From a virus, in IMG/VR virus record IMGVR_UViG_3300026512_000002, positions 124,001 through 188,000 of that record: 64,000 nucleotides of DNA; one strand, given 5' to 3'. How positions within the stretch are numbered: position 1 is the first letter of the stretch; every line of letters starts with the position of its first letter. A program made the translations under genes and the position numbers. Shown here piece by piece: positions 63,733-64,000 of this stretch. The notes beneath the pieces are model-generated. The model made no database searches, was not told the DNA's origin, and saw only the letters and a program-made list of their open reading frames with translations.

Positions 63733-64000
63733 ATATACGTATCATAGTTTTCACAAACAATAGCAATGGTTACATTATATCTAAAACATCCAATATCGTA
63801 AAAATAAGTGATGGTGAAGATATTTACCATAAATGGCACGATTATATATCACATACAATATTTGAAGATATTGAAGATATTTATAAAATGTTTATTAAAT
63901 TGGGTGTCAATGAGTTGAAATTTACAGAATTTAATAAAGAAACATTATTATATGATAATGATGAAGAGTTTCCACCTGATATAGAAATTTATGTTAATTT
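63729..64000 (+). CDS. unknown protein, 3' end outside window
   Basis: The frame is open from the ATG at 63729 through the last base: MNIRIIVFTNNSNGYIIS, then an acidic, helical stretch (HTIFEDIEDIYKMFIKLGVNE). About 90 residues are visible. Its start overlaps the stop of the nine-codon leader peptide. No motif is recognised. Confidence 0.55.
   Translation, partial: MNIRIIVFTNNSNGYIISKTSNIVKISDGEDIYHKWHDYISHTIFEDIEDIYKMFIKLGVNELKFTEFNKETLLYDNDEEFPPDIEIYVN

Noticed and set aside
1-64000. Alternative genetic code or stop-codon reassignment.
   Set aside because: All major genes end at normal TAA, TAG or TGA codons and none contains an internal stop that would need recoding.
1-64000. tRNA genes, insertion sequences, integrase or attachment sites.
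   Set aside because: No cloverleaf-like segment, transposase or recombinase text was seen in the short intergenic spaces or reading frames.

Overview
The window looks like part of the genome of a very AT-rich, contractile-tailed (myovirus-type) jumbo bacteriophage. Genes are tightly packed on both strands, with standard stop codons, good Shine-Dalgarno sites and almost no spare DNA. No tRNA, CRISPR array, insertion sequence or host housekeeping gene was seen. Three genes are pieces of a split multisubunit RNA polymerase: a beta N-terminal half, a beta' N-terminal half with the catalytic DFDGD motif, and a beta' C-terminal half with bridge helix, zinc site and trigger loop. Together with a phage chaperonin (GroEL type) and a recurrent AACA-N6-TW motif in front of virion genes, this resembles the AR9/PBS1 branch of jumbo phages (phiKZ-related, uracil-DNA lineage). 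That placement is an inference from gene content; host and base modification cannot be read from the sequence.

Layout. 1-3.1 kb: end of an HNH-like gene, a small membrane protein, then a leftward head cluster (prohead protease, probable neck protein, coiled-coil protein). 3.2-12 kb: rightward head genes (repeat-rich candidate scaffold, major capsid protein, metalloprotease-like protein, large terminase, unknowns, a P-loop protein, a membrane metalloprotease-like protein). 12-16.1 kb: tail sheath and tail tube. 16.1-19.2 kb: three leftward unknown genes and a short rightward unit that may make a small RNA. 19.3-25.6 kb: leftward baseplate operon (hub-like protein, gp25-like wedge protein, gp26/gp51-like assembly protein) that also carries the chaperonin. 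25.7-38.2 kb: RNA polymerase pieces interleaved with an SbcC/Rad50-like ATPase, a superfamily-2 helicase and unknowns. 38.3-39.7 kb: a solenoid repeat protein. 39.6-47.3 kb and 51.9-59.4 kb: two banks of probable internal head or virion proteins, several with a candidate prohead-protease site ([LI]-x-E) after an acidic N-terminus, surrounding two large tail/baseplate genes (47.4-51.9 kb). 59.5-64 kb: non-structural genes, including a possible PIN-type nuclease and an HD-hydrolase/polynucleotide-kinase fusion.

How the parts fit. Seventeen copies of AACA-N6-TW sit in front of genes or operons, fifteen of them placing the predicted start 16-28 nt before a start codon. Nearly all lead into head, tail or internal-protein genes. 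The SbcC-like, helicase and RNA polymerase genes lack an exact copy in front of them. This suggests a late-gene regulon read by the phage's own split RNA polymerase. The beta C-terminal half was not found here and must lie elsewhere. Several rightward genes have a strong intrinsic terminator just before their ribosome-binding site, so operon boundaries are unusually easy to see.
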